Source: Sediminibacterium sp. (lineage in GTDB: Bacteria > Bacteroidota > Bacteroidia > Chitinophagales > Chitinophagaceae). From it: 5,586 bases of DNA. A program made the translations under genes and the position numbers. Under the pieces are notes generated by a model that was given only the letters and a program-made list of their open reading frames with translations, searched no databases and was not told where the DNA came from. The DNA is taken from assembly GCA_023263235.1 (NCBI GenBank), contig JALQXE010000088.1, positions 1-5,586 on the forward strand, written 5' to 3'. This document shows positions 1-5,494 of the stretch, one piece after another (position 1 is the stretch's first letter; every line of letters starts with the position of its first letter).

Positions 1-318
1 AATGGTGGCCACCCGCAAAGGCAGATGTCGTGCATAGGCCCGGATATTTTCCTCCACCTGGACCACGAGTTCCCGGGTGGGAACCATGACCAGCGCCCTG
101 ACGCCGCGATGCTTCGGAGGATGTTCAGCCATCAAGGAAAGCAGGGGTAAAACAAAGGCCGCTGTCTTGCCCGTGCCCGTTTGGGCGATCCCCATCAGAT
201 CATGGCGTTGCAAGACCACCGGGATGGCAGCGGTTTGGATGGGGGTCGGTTCTGTGTAACCCGCGTCTTGGACGGCCCGCAGAATCGGTTCCGCTAGGCC
301 CAGTTGTCGAAAAGGCAT
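1..318 (-). CDS. DEAD-box ATP-dependent RNA helicase, N-terminal part (runs off the window)
   Basis: The minus strand from 318 down to 1 is open for 106 codons without a stop, so the gene continues beyond position 1. It begins MPFRQLGL, a usual opening for RhlE/DeaD-type helicases. Visible motifs are the Q motif (GYTEPTPIQ, residues 20-28), the Walker A motif I (AQTGTGKT, 45-52) and motif Ia (PTRELVVQ, 80-87). The DEAD box, SAT motif and second RecA domain lie outside the window. The family unwinds short RNA duplexes using ATP, acting in ribosome assembly, mRNA decay or cold adaptation. The ATG at 318-316 gives the natural start, yet it sits within a few bases of an abrupt composition change. 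The gene is about 61% G+C against roughly 32-43% for sampled neighbouring coding lines. It may therefore come from another organism through chimeric assembly. The family call is certain; the subfamily (RhlE-like) is inferred. Confidence 0.93.
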   Translation of the reverse strand, partial: MPFRQLGLAEPILRAVQDAGYTEPTPIQTAAIPVVLQRHDLMGIAQTGTGKTAAFVLPLLSLMAEHPPKHRGVRALVMVPTRELVVQVEENIRAYARHLPLRVATI

Positions 319-323
319 CCCCA
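316..323. other. Abrupt junction between GC-rich helicase DNA and AT-rich purN DNA
   Basis: The helicase start codon occupies 316-318 on the minus strand, and PurN-like residues (I)PTLLINK begin at 317-323 on the plus strand. Both genes are normal right up to this point, and neither leaves room for a promoter or for the rest of PurN. Base composition jumps here as well. No transposon end, integrase or target duplication is visible. A short shared run (ATCCCC) could be the microhomology at which two fragments were joined. The exact joining base cannot be fixed from the sequence. Confidence 0.8.
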
Positions 324-760
324 CTTTACTTATAAATAAGGAAGAATTTGCACGCACAGGATATGTTGAAAGTTTACGCAATGCCGATATTCATTTTATA
401 GTGCTTGCAGGATTTTTATGGAAAGTGCCAGCGGTGTTAGTGCATGCGTTTAAACCGCAAACAAAAATTAATGCACAAGGAAATATCGCAAGAGGCATTA
501 TAAATATTCATCCAGCACTATTACCAAAATATGGTGGCAAGGGCATGTACGGTGCAAATGTGCATGAGGCAGTAATTGCTGCCGGCGAAAAAGAATCCGG
601 CATTACCATACATTGGGTGAACGAACATTATGATGAAGGTGCAATTATTTTTCAAGCATCTTGTACTGTTGATGCTGGCGACACAGCTACAACACTCGCA
701 AATAAAATTCATGCATTAGAGCATGCACACTTTGCACCAACAATTGAAAAGTTGTTGTAG
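320..760 (+). pseudogene. purN: purN, phosphoribosylglycinamide formyltransferase, lacking its N-terminus at a sequence junction
   Basis: PurN transfers a formyl group from 10-formyltetrahydrofolate to GAR, the third step of cytoplasmic purine synthesis. The frame reads [10 protein letters not shown] from 320 and runs 146 codons to TAG at 758-760. Recognisable blocks are VLAGFLWKVP (residues 28-37), the active-site block NIHPALLP (62-69) with the family's catalytic Asn and His, GGKGMYG, and HYDEGAIIFQA with the catalytic Asp. About 60 N-terminal residues are missing, including the GxGSN phosphate-binding loop. Upstream the same frame enters unrelated GC-rich DNA and meets a stop at 257-259. 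A GTG at 401 could be read as a start, but homologous sequence begins well before it. Between HAF and RGIINIHP there are about 12 residues more than in E. coli PurN. The gene converges with the next one, with four bases between stops. It is broken as given; it may be intact in the organism if the junction is an assembly artefact. Confidence 0.9.
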
Positions 761-764
761 TAAA

Positions 765-1223
765 TTATTCTTTACCGAACTCAATACGCTGTAACCAATT
801 TAAAAAAGTTAAAGCTTGTTCTTTGTTGTTGTTGGCAACAACAGTTCCACTAGGATTGGAGATAGAAACAAAGGTTCCTAAAATTCCTTTTTCAAATTTA
901 AATAAACTGTAAGTTGGTTTTTCTATATACACGCTTGCTTTAGCGTCGTTTAAACTTGCAATTGTTTTTTCTAAAGCCGTTGTAAATTCTGCTACCTCTT
1001 GTTGGTTACGTAATACAACAGAGTCTAATTGTTCTTTATAAATAACAGGTTCGTTCTTGTAGGTAATTTGTAATTCGAAATTATTATTCGCTGTTAATTT
1101 GCAATAGCTGTAAGAAAGTTTGCCATTGGTGCCTTGCTTAATAATGGCTTTTTGTGCAAACGCTTGAAATGAAAATAAAATGGCAAGCAATGCTAAACAA
1201 CATTTGGGGGAGTATGTCATCAT
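765..1223 (-). CDS. Small secreted protein of unknown function
   Basis: The 152-residue product starts at the ATG at 1223-1221; a second ATG follows directly. A TTG further upstream (1286) would add 21 residues ahead of the signal peptide and is less likely. Residues 1-24 form a clear Sec signal peptide: MMTYSPKCC, a hydrophobic core LALLAILFSF, and a likely cleavage site QAFA|Q. The mature part, about 130 residues, is a mix of beta-like stretches (KLSYSYCKLTANNNFELQITY, in part) and one helical segment (QQEVAEFTTALEKTIASL), and ends LNWLQRIEFGKE. I recognise no family. It probably acts in the periplasm or is anchored outside the inner membrane; there is no lipobox cysteine at the cleavage point. 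It lies 89 bases downstream of the CotH-domain gene on the same strand and its stop nearly touches that of purN. It could be co-transcribed with the CotH gene or use its own -7 box at 1239-1246. Confidence 0.8.
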   Translation of the reverse strand: MMTYSPKCCLALLAILFSFQAFAQKAIIKQGTNGKLSYSYCKLTANNNFELQITYKNEPVIYKEQLDSVVLRNQQEVAEFTTALEKTIASLNDAKASVYIEKPTYSLFKFEKGILGTFVSISNPSGTVVANNNKEQALTFLNWLQRIEFGKE

Positions 1224-1238
1224 TAAAAAATTATGACG

Positions 1239-1246
1239 CAAAAATA
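1239..1246 (-). promoter_or_regulatory. Possible -7 promoter box of the small secreted protein gene
   Basis: The minus strand reads TATTTTTG, an exact match to the Bacteroidota -7 consensus TAnnTTTG, 15 bases before the ATG at 1223. No TTTG -33 box is found at the expected 17-23 bp further upstream. The region is AT-rich, so a chance match is possible. It would give a very short leader, which is not unusual in this phylum. Confidence 0.3.
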
Positions 1247-1312
1247 AAGCAATACAAGAAAAAAAGTAAATAAAACAATTTAACAAGTTATATATATTTA
1301 TTACATATATAT

Positions 1313-4300
1313 TTATAATCTAATGAATTTTTTTACACCAATTAATTTGTTTTGATATAATAGATTAATAATATAGGTGCCGCTAGGTAAGCCAACACAA
1401 TTCACAATTATATCGTTCCCAATTTTATGAAATGGAATATTATTAAATTGAAGGCCATTAATATGCTGAATAAATATTTGATCTATTGTTAAATCTTTAA
1501 GCCTAATAAAATTATTTGCCGGATTTGGGAAAAGCAAAATATTATTACTGTTATCAAATGGATTATCCTTTATTATTCTAAATATAACGGTTACTTCTTT
1601 AGAATTAGATTCTAAATCAAGTACTTTAATTTTTAAACTATCTAAGCCTATTGTATTTTTATTGGGTTGGTAAGTAAAAAAGCCAGCATTAGACTGAATC
1701 AAATCACCATTAAATTGACTGAATTTAGAAATGGCAATTTTTAGTTGTTGCTTATCATTATCTATATCAATAACATCATTAAAAATGACGCAGTTAATAT
1801 CAAAATCAAAACGATCTGATTCTTTAATTTGAAAATAATATACACTGTCTAAAATAGTTGGAGGATCATTTATTGGATTAATGTTAAAAGTAATACTAGC
1901 GTTATTTGAATACAACGTACTATCCTTTACTTTAAAGAAAAATTGATCGTTTCCAAAATAATTTGAGTCAGGCTTGTATTTAAATCTACCATTATTTTCC
2001 CATTGTAATATACCGTGCTTAGGGTCACTTATTTTTTCAAATATCAAACTATCATCTTCTATGTCAGTTGCTATGGTATTAATATTAGTGATATTTGAAA
2101 GTTCATACTCATCATCTTCATTCATAATGACGCTTTTATTAAAAGCCACAGGCGCATCATTAACAGGTAGTATTGTAAAAATGAGTGAAGCAGTATTTGA
2201 AAATAAAGCAGTGTCTCTTACTTTAAATAAAATAGAATCGGTACCATAAAAATTTTCATTTGGCTGATATTTAAAAGTACCATTGGTTTCCAATTGCAAA
2301 ATTCCATGTTTAGGACCATCCACTTTTTCAAAAATTAAAGTATCTTCTTCAACATCTGTTGCAATGGGATTGATGCTATTCAAATAGGAATAAACATATG
2401 TTTCATCTTCATTAATTGAAAATCCCTTATTCATTGCTTCTGGAGCATCATTCACTGGCATAATGTCAAAAACAACACTTGCAATATTTGACCCCCCTTC
2501 TAAATCAAAAGACTTAAAATAAAAAGTGTCTAAGCCAGCATAGTTTTTTGTAGGTATATATTTAAATGATCCATTTGAATTAAACAATAGTTCTCCATGT
2601 TTCACATTGGAAATAATTTCAAGAGTAATTGGATCATCTTCTTCATCAAAAGTCAAATTTTTTAATCCATCTAAAATTGTTTTTTCTACAACAACATCCT
2701 CCTTAGTTTGAATTACCGTATCTCTTAAAGTTGGCAAATCATTTACTGGTTTAATTGTAAAATGAATTAAACCAATGTCAGAATTTTTTATACCATCATT
2801 ATAAATAAAAAATGCAGTGTCCGTACCATAAAAATTTAACTTGGGTGTATAAATATAAGCACCAGTGTTTTCATCTAACACTAAATCTCCATTTTTTACA
2901 GTTTGTACAATTTTATATTTACCTGTATTTTCAAAAGATTGAAACGCTTCTAGCTTGCCCCTCACTTCTCCATCTTCATTTTCTACATGATAAACATCTT
3001 TTGTGACTGGAATAAAATGATAGGGCGTAGTTGAAAATTGTTGATCTAGCCAATGTAATCTTTGGTTCATCCATTTTTTAAAATAAAAAATGTCATTCTC
3101 ATAGGAAGCTTCTTGATGAAATGAAGGATACTCGTCTGTAATCACCCCATAAAACTGATTCCAAAAATCAAAATTCACTTTTTGAGAATCATGAAGTTTT
3201 CTAGCGTTTTCATTTACTTTATTAGTAATTAGTTCAAGCAAGTCGGCTCTTTTCTTGTTCCACTTTGCTTTAATCGCATTTATGAATGCAGGATCTTCAT
3301 ATAGTCTACTTATCCATAAATTTTCAGTGCCTCTTATTCCATAAGGGTCCTCTAAAACACCCGAGGACATATCAAAGTCCCATAATGGACCAAAAGTAAT
3401 TTTATTGTTATTCTTAGTATCGTTATAAAAATAAACCGAATACCTACTTAAGTCAATATTTTTAAAAATTTCTTGTGTCAAATACCAATTATAAACCGAG
3501 CTCGTATCAATATATTTTGGGTAACCATTTACCGGGTCGGTAAAATTGGAACCAAACAAAACATCTTCTGCGTTTTTAAAAATATTTGAAGCGTATTCTA
3601 AATGACTGTTTGCAATACTGGCATTAGTTGTATTTAAATCATCAGGATCTTTTATAGTGATTGGCAGATATTGATTAGTCCAAAAATAATATTGCTCACC
3701 TAGTCTTCCATCTAATTCAAAAATAACACCTCCACTTGGAGTGCCAGACTTCGAATTAATGGTTGTAATGTTCACTCTATCAGTTGCTATTTTAGGAACT
3801 TCAATTAACTGATAACTTCCCCAATGCCATCCGTTAACAACAAGTTCAACCACTTCAGATTTGGGATTATACGGTAGGCCCCAAAATCCACCAACATCCA
3901 TAGCTACTTTATTTCTTGAAAGTGTTTTATCAGAAAAATTGGCTAATAAGGCCCAATGCTTGCTTGAGGGCATGGACAATAAAGACTTCGCATTTTTTAA
4001 TTTAAGTCTGAATGGCTTTTTAGGCCAATTCCAAGTGGAGTTGCCCCTTCCTTTAATTTCGGTTGTATCAGAAGTAACCGTATAAGAGCCATTTTTATAA
4101 GTATATAAAGTATAAGATGCAGTTAGATATTCTTCTTTTGAAACAATTTGAGCACCCCAAGCAGTATTAATCTCTATGATAGAAATTTTATTTTCCTTCA
4201 ACTTATCAATTAATGAAACATCTTGCCCAATAGCACTATATGCCAATAAAATGAAGAAGAGATTGATTGTAATTGCAATACACCTTATAATTGGCCTACT

Positions 4301-4318
4301 GCTAATGAAATAATGCAT
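1313..4318 (-). CDS. Secreted CotH-kinase-domain protein with cadherin/Big_9-like repeats and T9SS sorting domain
   Basis: The start is fixed: ATG at 4318-4316 directly follows an in-frame TGA (4321-4319). The 1001-residue product has an N-terminal signal peptide (hydrophobic 12-30, likely cleavage SAIG|Q at 31). A CotH domain follows (about 45-430) with the hallmarks GRGNSTW (90-96), KKPFRLKL (100-107), KHWALLANF and DKTLSRNK (120-137), VVNGWHWGSYQLIEV (160-174), GGVIFELD (196-203) and FGPLWDFD (309-316). CotH proteins are atypical protein kinases; the one studied in Bacillus phosphorylates spore-coat proteins, and the WDFD acidic residues are the likely metal ligands. About five Ig-like repeats follow (438-916), joined by PVNDxP linkers, with acidic clusters (DEEDD, DVEED, DIEDD, DIDND) suggesting calcium binding. 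The last 77 residues, from LLFPNPANNFIRL to KKFIRL, are a type A T9SS sorting signal. The protein is thus exported to the surface or medium. Its target is unknown. Sampled lines in the repeats are only about 22-25% G+C, lower than the neighbours. Confidence 0.93.
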   Translation of the reverse strand: MHYFISSRPIIRCIAITINLFFILLAYSAIGQDVSLIDKLKENKISIIEINTAWGAQIVSKEEYLTASYTLYTYKNGSYTVTSDTTEIKGRGNSTWNWPKKPFRLKLKNAKSLLSMPSSKHWALLANFSDKTLSRNKVAMDVGGFWGLPYNPKSEVVELVVNGWHWGSYQLIEVPKIATDRVNITTINSKSGTPSGGVIFELDGRLGEQYYFWTNQYLPITIKDPDDLNTTNASIANSHLEYASNIFKNAEDVLFGSNFTDPVNGYPKYIDTSSVYNWYLTQEIFKNIDLSRYSVYFYNDTKNNNKITFGPLWDFDMSSGVLEDPYGIRGTENLWISRLYEDPAFINAIKAKWNKKRADLLELITNKVNENARKLHDSQKVNFDFWNQFYGVITDEYPSFHQEASYENDIFYFKKWMNQRLHWLDQQFSTTPYHFIPVTKDVYHVENEDGEVRGKLEAFQSFENTGKYKIVQTVKNGDLVLDENTGAYIYTPKLNFYGTDTAFFIYNDGIKNSDIGLIHFTIKPVNDLPTLRDTVIQTKEDVVVEKTILDGLKNLTFDEEDDPITLEIISNVKHGELLFNSNGSFKYIPTKNYAGLDTFYFKSFDLEGGSNIASVVFDIMPVNDAPEAMNKGFSINEDETYVYSYLNSINPIATDVEEDTLIFEKVDGPKHGILQLETNGTFKYQPNENFYGTDSILFKVRDTALFSNTASLIFTILPVNDAPVAFNKSVIMNEDDEYELSNITNINTIATDIEDDSLIFEKISDPKHGILQWENNGRFKYKPDSNYFGNDQFFFKVKDSTLYSNNASITFNINPINDPPTILDSVYYFQIKESDRFDFDINCVIFNDVIDIDNDKQQLKIAISKFSQFNGDLIQSNAGFFTYQPNKNTIGLDSLKIKVLDLESNSKEVTVIFRIIKDNPFDNSNNILLFPNPANNFIRLKDLTIDQIFIQHINGLQFNNIPFHKIGNDIIVNCVGLPSGTYIINLLYQNKLIGVKKFIRL
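1571..3007 (-). repeat. Five tandem ~95-residue cadherin/Big_9-like repeats within the CotH protein gene
   Basis: In protein order the units cover residues 438-529 (nt 3007-2732), 530-626 (2731-2441), 627-721 (2440-2156), 722-818 (2155-1865) and 819-916 (1864-1571). The core pattern is acidic cluster, then HGxL, NGxFxYxP, YxGxDxxxFKV, ending in P(V/I)NDxP. Units three and four are most alike, sharing about 50 of 92 aligned positions by my hand alignment, which points to a relatively late duplication. The first unit lacks the acidic cluster, and the fifth lacks the HG and closing PxND motifs, so the ends of the array are the most diverged. Confidence 0.8.
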
Positions 4319-4324
4319 TCATGA

Positions 4325-4378
4325 TTAATATTAATAATTAGACAAATATATTGAATATAAGTTTAATATTAATAATTA
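4325..4378. repeat. Two 16-bp direct repeats around the CotH gene promoter
   Basis: TTAATATTAATAATTA occurs at 4325-4340 and again at 4363-4378, a spacing of 38 bp. A partial third copy (TTTAATATTAT) overlaps the 3' end of the TPR gene at 4380-4390. The copies bracket the -7 box at 4343-4350. They may be paired protein-binding sites or merely low-complexity AT-rich sequence. The unit contains the near-palindrome TTAATATTAA, as a dimeric regulator's site might. Confidence 0.5.
4343..4350 (-). promoter_or_regulatory. Probable -7 promoter box of the CotH-domain gene
   Basis: The minus strand reads TATATTTG, an exact TAnnTTTG match, 24 bases before the ATG at 4318. It lies in the 68-bp gap between the TPR gene and the CotH gene. 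No convincing TTTG -33 box is seen. It suggests the CotH gene can be transcribed separately from the TPR gene. Confidence 0.42.
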
Positions 4379-4386
4379 ATTTAATA

Positions 4387-5043
4387 TTATCCAGGCATGC
4401 GAGAAATATACTTCTCTATTTCTTTAATTTGATCTACTACTTGTTTAGTAGTTGGTTTACAAGCTTTGGCTTTACGGAAATAATCTTTCGCTGCGCGGAA
4501 CTCGCGCTTATTCATAAAAATTTGGCACATGCTTAAAAAAGCAACCGCTTCCGATTCTTTATCCGGGATACCAGCTCTAATGGCTGCACGAATATATGCT
4601 TCGCCTTGTTTTGTGTCGCCTTTTTGCATGGCCATCATACCTAATTGTAATTTATTGGCACCTTCTGCTTCCGGCATCGCCGAACCCAGGTCATTACTTT
4701 TTTTCAAATGCTTCTCTGCGGTGTCAAAATCTTGTCTCACCATGGCAATATTACCCTTAATGGTATAGTAAGTACTGCGCACAGGCTTATATAATAATTG
4801 AGGCCACCAAATAGTAGCTAAGATTTTTTCAACTTCATCCATATCACCTGCTTCCATGGGAGCTTGCACCAAGCGTAAAGGACCAATAAAAAAATGGCTT
4901 AAGATACCAACCAATCCCACAAAGTATAAAGGGAAAACAGGCCAAAAATTGCTGGTTCCTGAAAGTTCAAGGCCTAGACCCAGTGCAATTGCGAATAAAC
5001 TTAACCAAAAACGGTACTTAATAATAATATTGTAAAACGCCAT
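4387..5043 (-). CDS. Membrane-anchored TPR-repeat protein of unknown function
   Basis: The 218-residue product starts at the ATG at 5043-5041 (MAFYNIIIKY); an in-frame TTG at 5073 would add ten residues but is a weaker choice. Two hydrophobic segments, about residues 10-30 (FWLSLFAIALGLGLELSG) and 34-56 (FWPVFPLYFVGLVGILSHFF), form a membrane hairpin at the inner membrane. The rest is helical, with about three TPR-like units: 91-122 (YYTIKGNIAMVRQDFDTAEKH), 131-159 (LQLGMMAMQKGDTKQGEAY) and 165-196 (FLSMCQIFMNKREFRAAKDYF). They carry the small residues typical of TPR helices. TPRs bind partner proteins, so a scaffolding role is likely, but I cannot name the partner. The gene runs opposite to the tRNA-Arg gene and precedes the CotH gene by 68 bases. 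Its G+C (about 42% in sampled lines) is higher than that of the CotH gene. No clear TAnnTTTG box was found; TATCTTTA at 5062-5069 is the nearest match. Confidence 0.85.
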   Translation of the reverse strand: MAFYNIIIKYRFWLSLFAIALGLGLELSGTSNFWPVFPLYFVGLVGILSHFFIGPLRLVQAPMEAGDMDEVEKILATIWWPQLLYKPVRSTYYTIKGNIAMVRQDFDTAEKHLKKSNDLGSAMPEAEGANKLQLGMMAMQKGDTKQGEAYIRAAIRAGIPDKESEAVAFLSMCQIFMNKREFRAAKDYFRKAKACKPTTKQVVDQIKEIEKYISRMPG

Positions 5044-5081
5044 GTGTTTGTATTTGAAGGGTAAAGATACCAAAATATAGC

Positions 5082-5101
5082 GTCACTTAAAAAGAAGTGA
5101 C
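5082..5101. repeat. Perfect 7-bp inverted repeat in the divergent intergenic region
   Basis: GTCACTT (5082-5088) and AAGTGAC (5095-5101) are exact reverse complements separated by AAAAAG. The repeat lies between the TPR gene start (5043, minus strand) and the tRNA-Arg gene (5151, plus strand), and directly abuts the tRNA -7 box at 5102. It could be an operator for either gene, or a small hairpin. No upstream plus-strand gene exists that it would terminate. Confidence 0.55.
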
Positions 5102-5109
5102 TATTTTTG
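5102..5109 (+). promoter_or_regulatory. Probable -7 promoter box of the tRNA-Arg gene
   Basis: TATTTTTG matches the TAnnTTTG consensus exactly and lies 41 bases upstream of the mature tRNA 5' end, leaving a leader of about 35 nt for RNase P removal. The expected TTTG -33 element is missing; the inverted repeat 5082-5101 occupies that spot. Confidence 0.45.
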
Positions 5110-5150
5110 CCGTCCTAAATATGACCAGGACGCATTCTGGCTCAAACGGG

Positions 5151-5222
5151 GGTCCCGTAGTTCAATGGATAGAATAGGTGTTTCCTAAACACTAGATCCA
5201 AGTTCGATTCTTGGCGAGACCA
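5151..5222 (+). tRNA. tRNA-Arg, anticodon CCU (reads AGG)
   Basis: The 72-nt cloverleaf is complete: acceptor GGTCCCG (5151-5157) with CGAGACC (5215-5221), D stem GTTC/GAAT, anticodon stem GGTGT/ACACT enclosing loop TTCCTAA (anticodon CCT), a four-base variable region AGAT, T stem CCAAG/CTTGG with loop TTCGATT, and discriminator A at 5222. The CCA end is not encoded. The CCU anticodon reads AGG arginine codons. One oddity is that acceptor pair 5-68 is a C-A mismatch (5155 against 5217); the other six pairs are Watson-Crick. Positions 5209-5225 recur exactly at 5397-5413. A strong terminator follows directly. Confidence 0.94.
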
Positions 5223-5223
5223 C

Positions 5224-5256
5224 AAAGCCTATCAACGCAAGTTGATGGGCTTTTTT
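5224..5256 (+). terminator. Rho-independent terminator of tRNA-Arg
   Basis: Left arm AAGCCTATCAAC (5225-5236) and right arm GTTGATGGGCTT (5241-5252) form a 12-bp stem with one T-G wobble, closed by a GCAA (GNRA) loop, and run into TTTTTT (5251-5256). It begins two bases after the tRNA discriminator. Confidence 0.92.
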
Positions 5257-5306
5257 ATTACGAAGACGCGAATCAAGCCTGCTTGAATGAGCGGATGAGT
5301 GAAAAA

Positions 5307-5345
5307 AAAGCCAAACGAACACGAAGTGTTTGTTTGAAAGGCTTT
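5307..5345 (+). other. Long imperfect hairpin between the two tRNA-tail copies
   Basis: CAAACGAACAC (5312-5322) pairs with GTGTTTGTTTG (5326-5336) over 11 bp with one G-T wobble and a GAA loop. An outer AAAGC/GCTTT stem (5307-5311/5341-5345) extends it beyond a four-base bulge. No T-run follows on the plus strand; on the minus strand the stem is followed by TTTTTTTT (5302-5309), so it could terminate minus-strand transcription from the gene at the right end. Confidence 0.6.
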
Positions 5346-5411
5346 GAGTAAGTTCAAAACGTAAAGAAGACAGCCGAGCGAAGCGAGTGCTGTCAGTCTT
5401 GGCGAGACCAC

Positions 5412-5444
5412 AACAAGCCTCATCTCATAAAGTTGGGGCTTGTT
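5412..5444 (+). terminator. Terminator-like hairpin after the second tRNA-tail copy
   Basis: AACAAGCCTCA (5412-5422) pairs with TGGGGCTTGTT (5434-5444) over 11 bp with one T-G wobble and an 11-base loop. The poly-T is poor (TGTTAATT), so termination is uncertain. It resembles the true tRNA terminator in position and in its AAGCC/GGCTT arms. Confidence 0.5.
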
Positions 5445-5456
5445 AATTCAGCATAT

Positions 5457-5494
5457 AATTAATGCACCCTTTCGCAATTAATGCACTCTTTCGC
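5457..5494. repeat. 19-bp tandem duplication at the 3' end of the right-hand gene
   Basis: AATTAATGCACCCTTTCGC (5457-5475) is followed immediately by AATTAATGCACTCTTTCGC (5476-5494), with one mismatch. On the minus strand each unit spells the codons for (C)ERVH and a TAA stop. The copy nearer the gene is the one used; the outer copy lies just beyond the stop and is in a different frame. Confidence 0.85.

Larger units (their letters stand above)
5209..5413. repeat. 17-bp direct repeat: tRNA-Arg 3' tail and a second copy 188 bp downstream
   Basis: TCTTGGCGAGACCACAA occurs at 5209-5225 (end of the T stem, acceptor strand and trailer of the tRNA) and again at 5397-5413. The second copy has no T loop or upstream tRNA half, so it is only a tail. 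Both copies are followed at once by a terminator-like hairpin starting AAGCC. The pattern resembles the att duplications left at tRNA 3' ends by site-specific integration, or a remnant of a decayed second tRNA gene. The 188-bp interval holds no gene. Confidence 0.85.
5258..5477. other. Non-coding stretch rich in hairpins downstream of tRNA-Arg
   Basis: I see no credible gene here; a 63-codon minus-strand frame across it only reads through hairpins and the tRNA-tail copy. In order it contains a short TCAAGC-CT-GCTTGA palindrome (5273-5286); a long hairpin at 5307-5345; a GACAGC/GCTGTC stem (5369-5374/5389-5394) enclosing the GAGCGAAGCGAG motif; the second tRNA-tail copy; and a second terminator-like hairpin. 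Three hairpins in or next to this region share AAGCC/GGCTT arms. It may be a decayed mobile or REP-like element. Confidence 0.6.

Noticed and set aside
77..259. Plus-strand open frame of 60 codons
   Set aside because: It is the antisense of the DEAD-box helicase, whose motifs are unmistakable on the minus strand.
401..403. GTG as the start of a short PurN-like gene
   Set aside because: PurN-like sequence ([10 protein letters not shown] and onward) is in frame before it, so this is an internal valine.
521..712. Minus-strand frame of 63 codons
   Set aside because: It lies opposite the conserved active-site part of purN and has no recognisable features.
1290..1312. ATATATA/TATATAT inverted repeat as a terminator for the CotH gene
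   Set aside because: The stem is only A-T pairs in low-complexity sequence, too weak to call.
1974..2249. Plus-strand frame of 91 codons, and similar frames at 2812-3006 and 3861-4085
   Set aside because: All are antisense to the CotH/cadherin gene, whose domain motifs are continuous.
4351..4768. Plus-strand frames at 4351-4536 and 4529-4768
   Set aside because: They are largely or wholly opposite the TPR gene and look like shadows of it.
5209..5413. An intact integrative element bounded by tRNA-tail att sites
   Set aside because: The interval is 188 bp with no integrase or other gene, so at most it is a scar or remnant.
5232..5423. Minus-strand frame of 63 codons beside the tRNA
   Set aside because: It runs through the tRNA terminator, hairpins and tail copy; it has no coding character.
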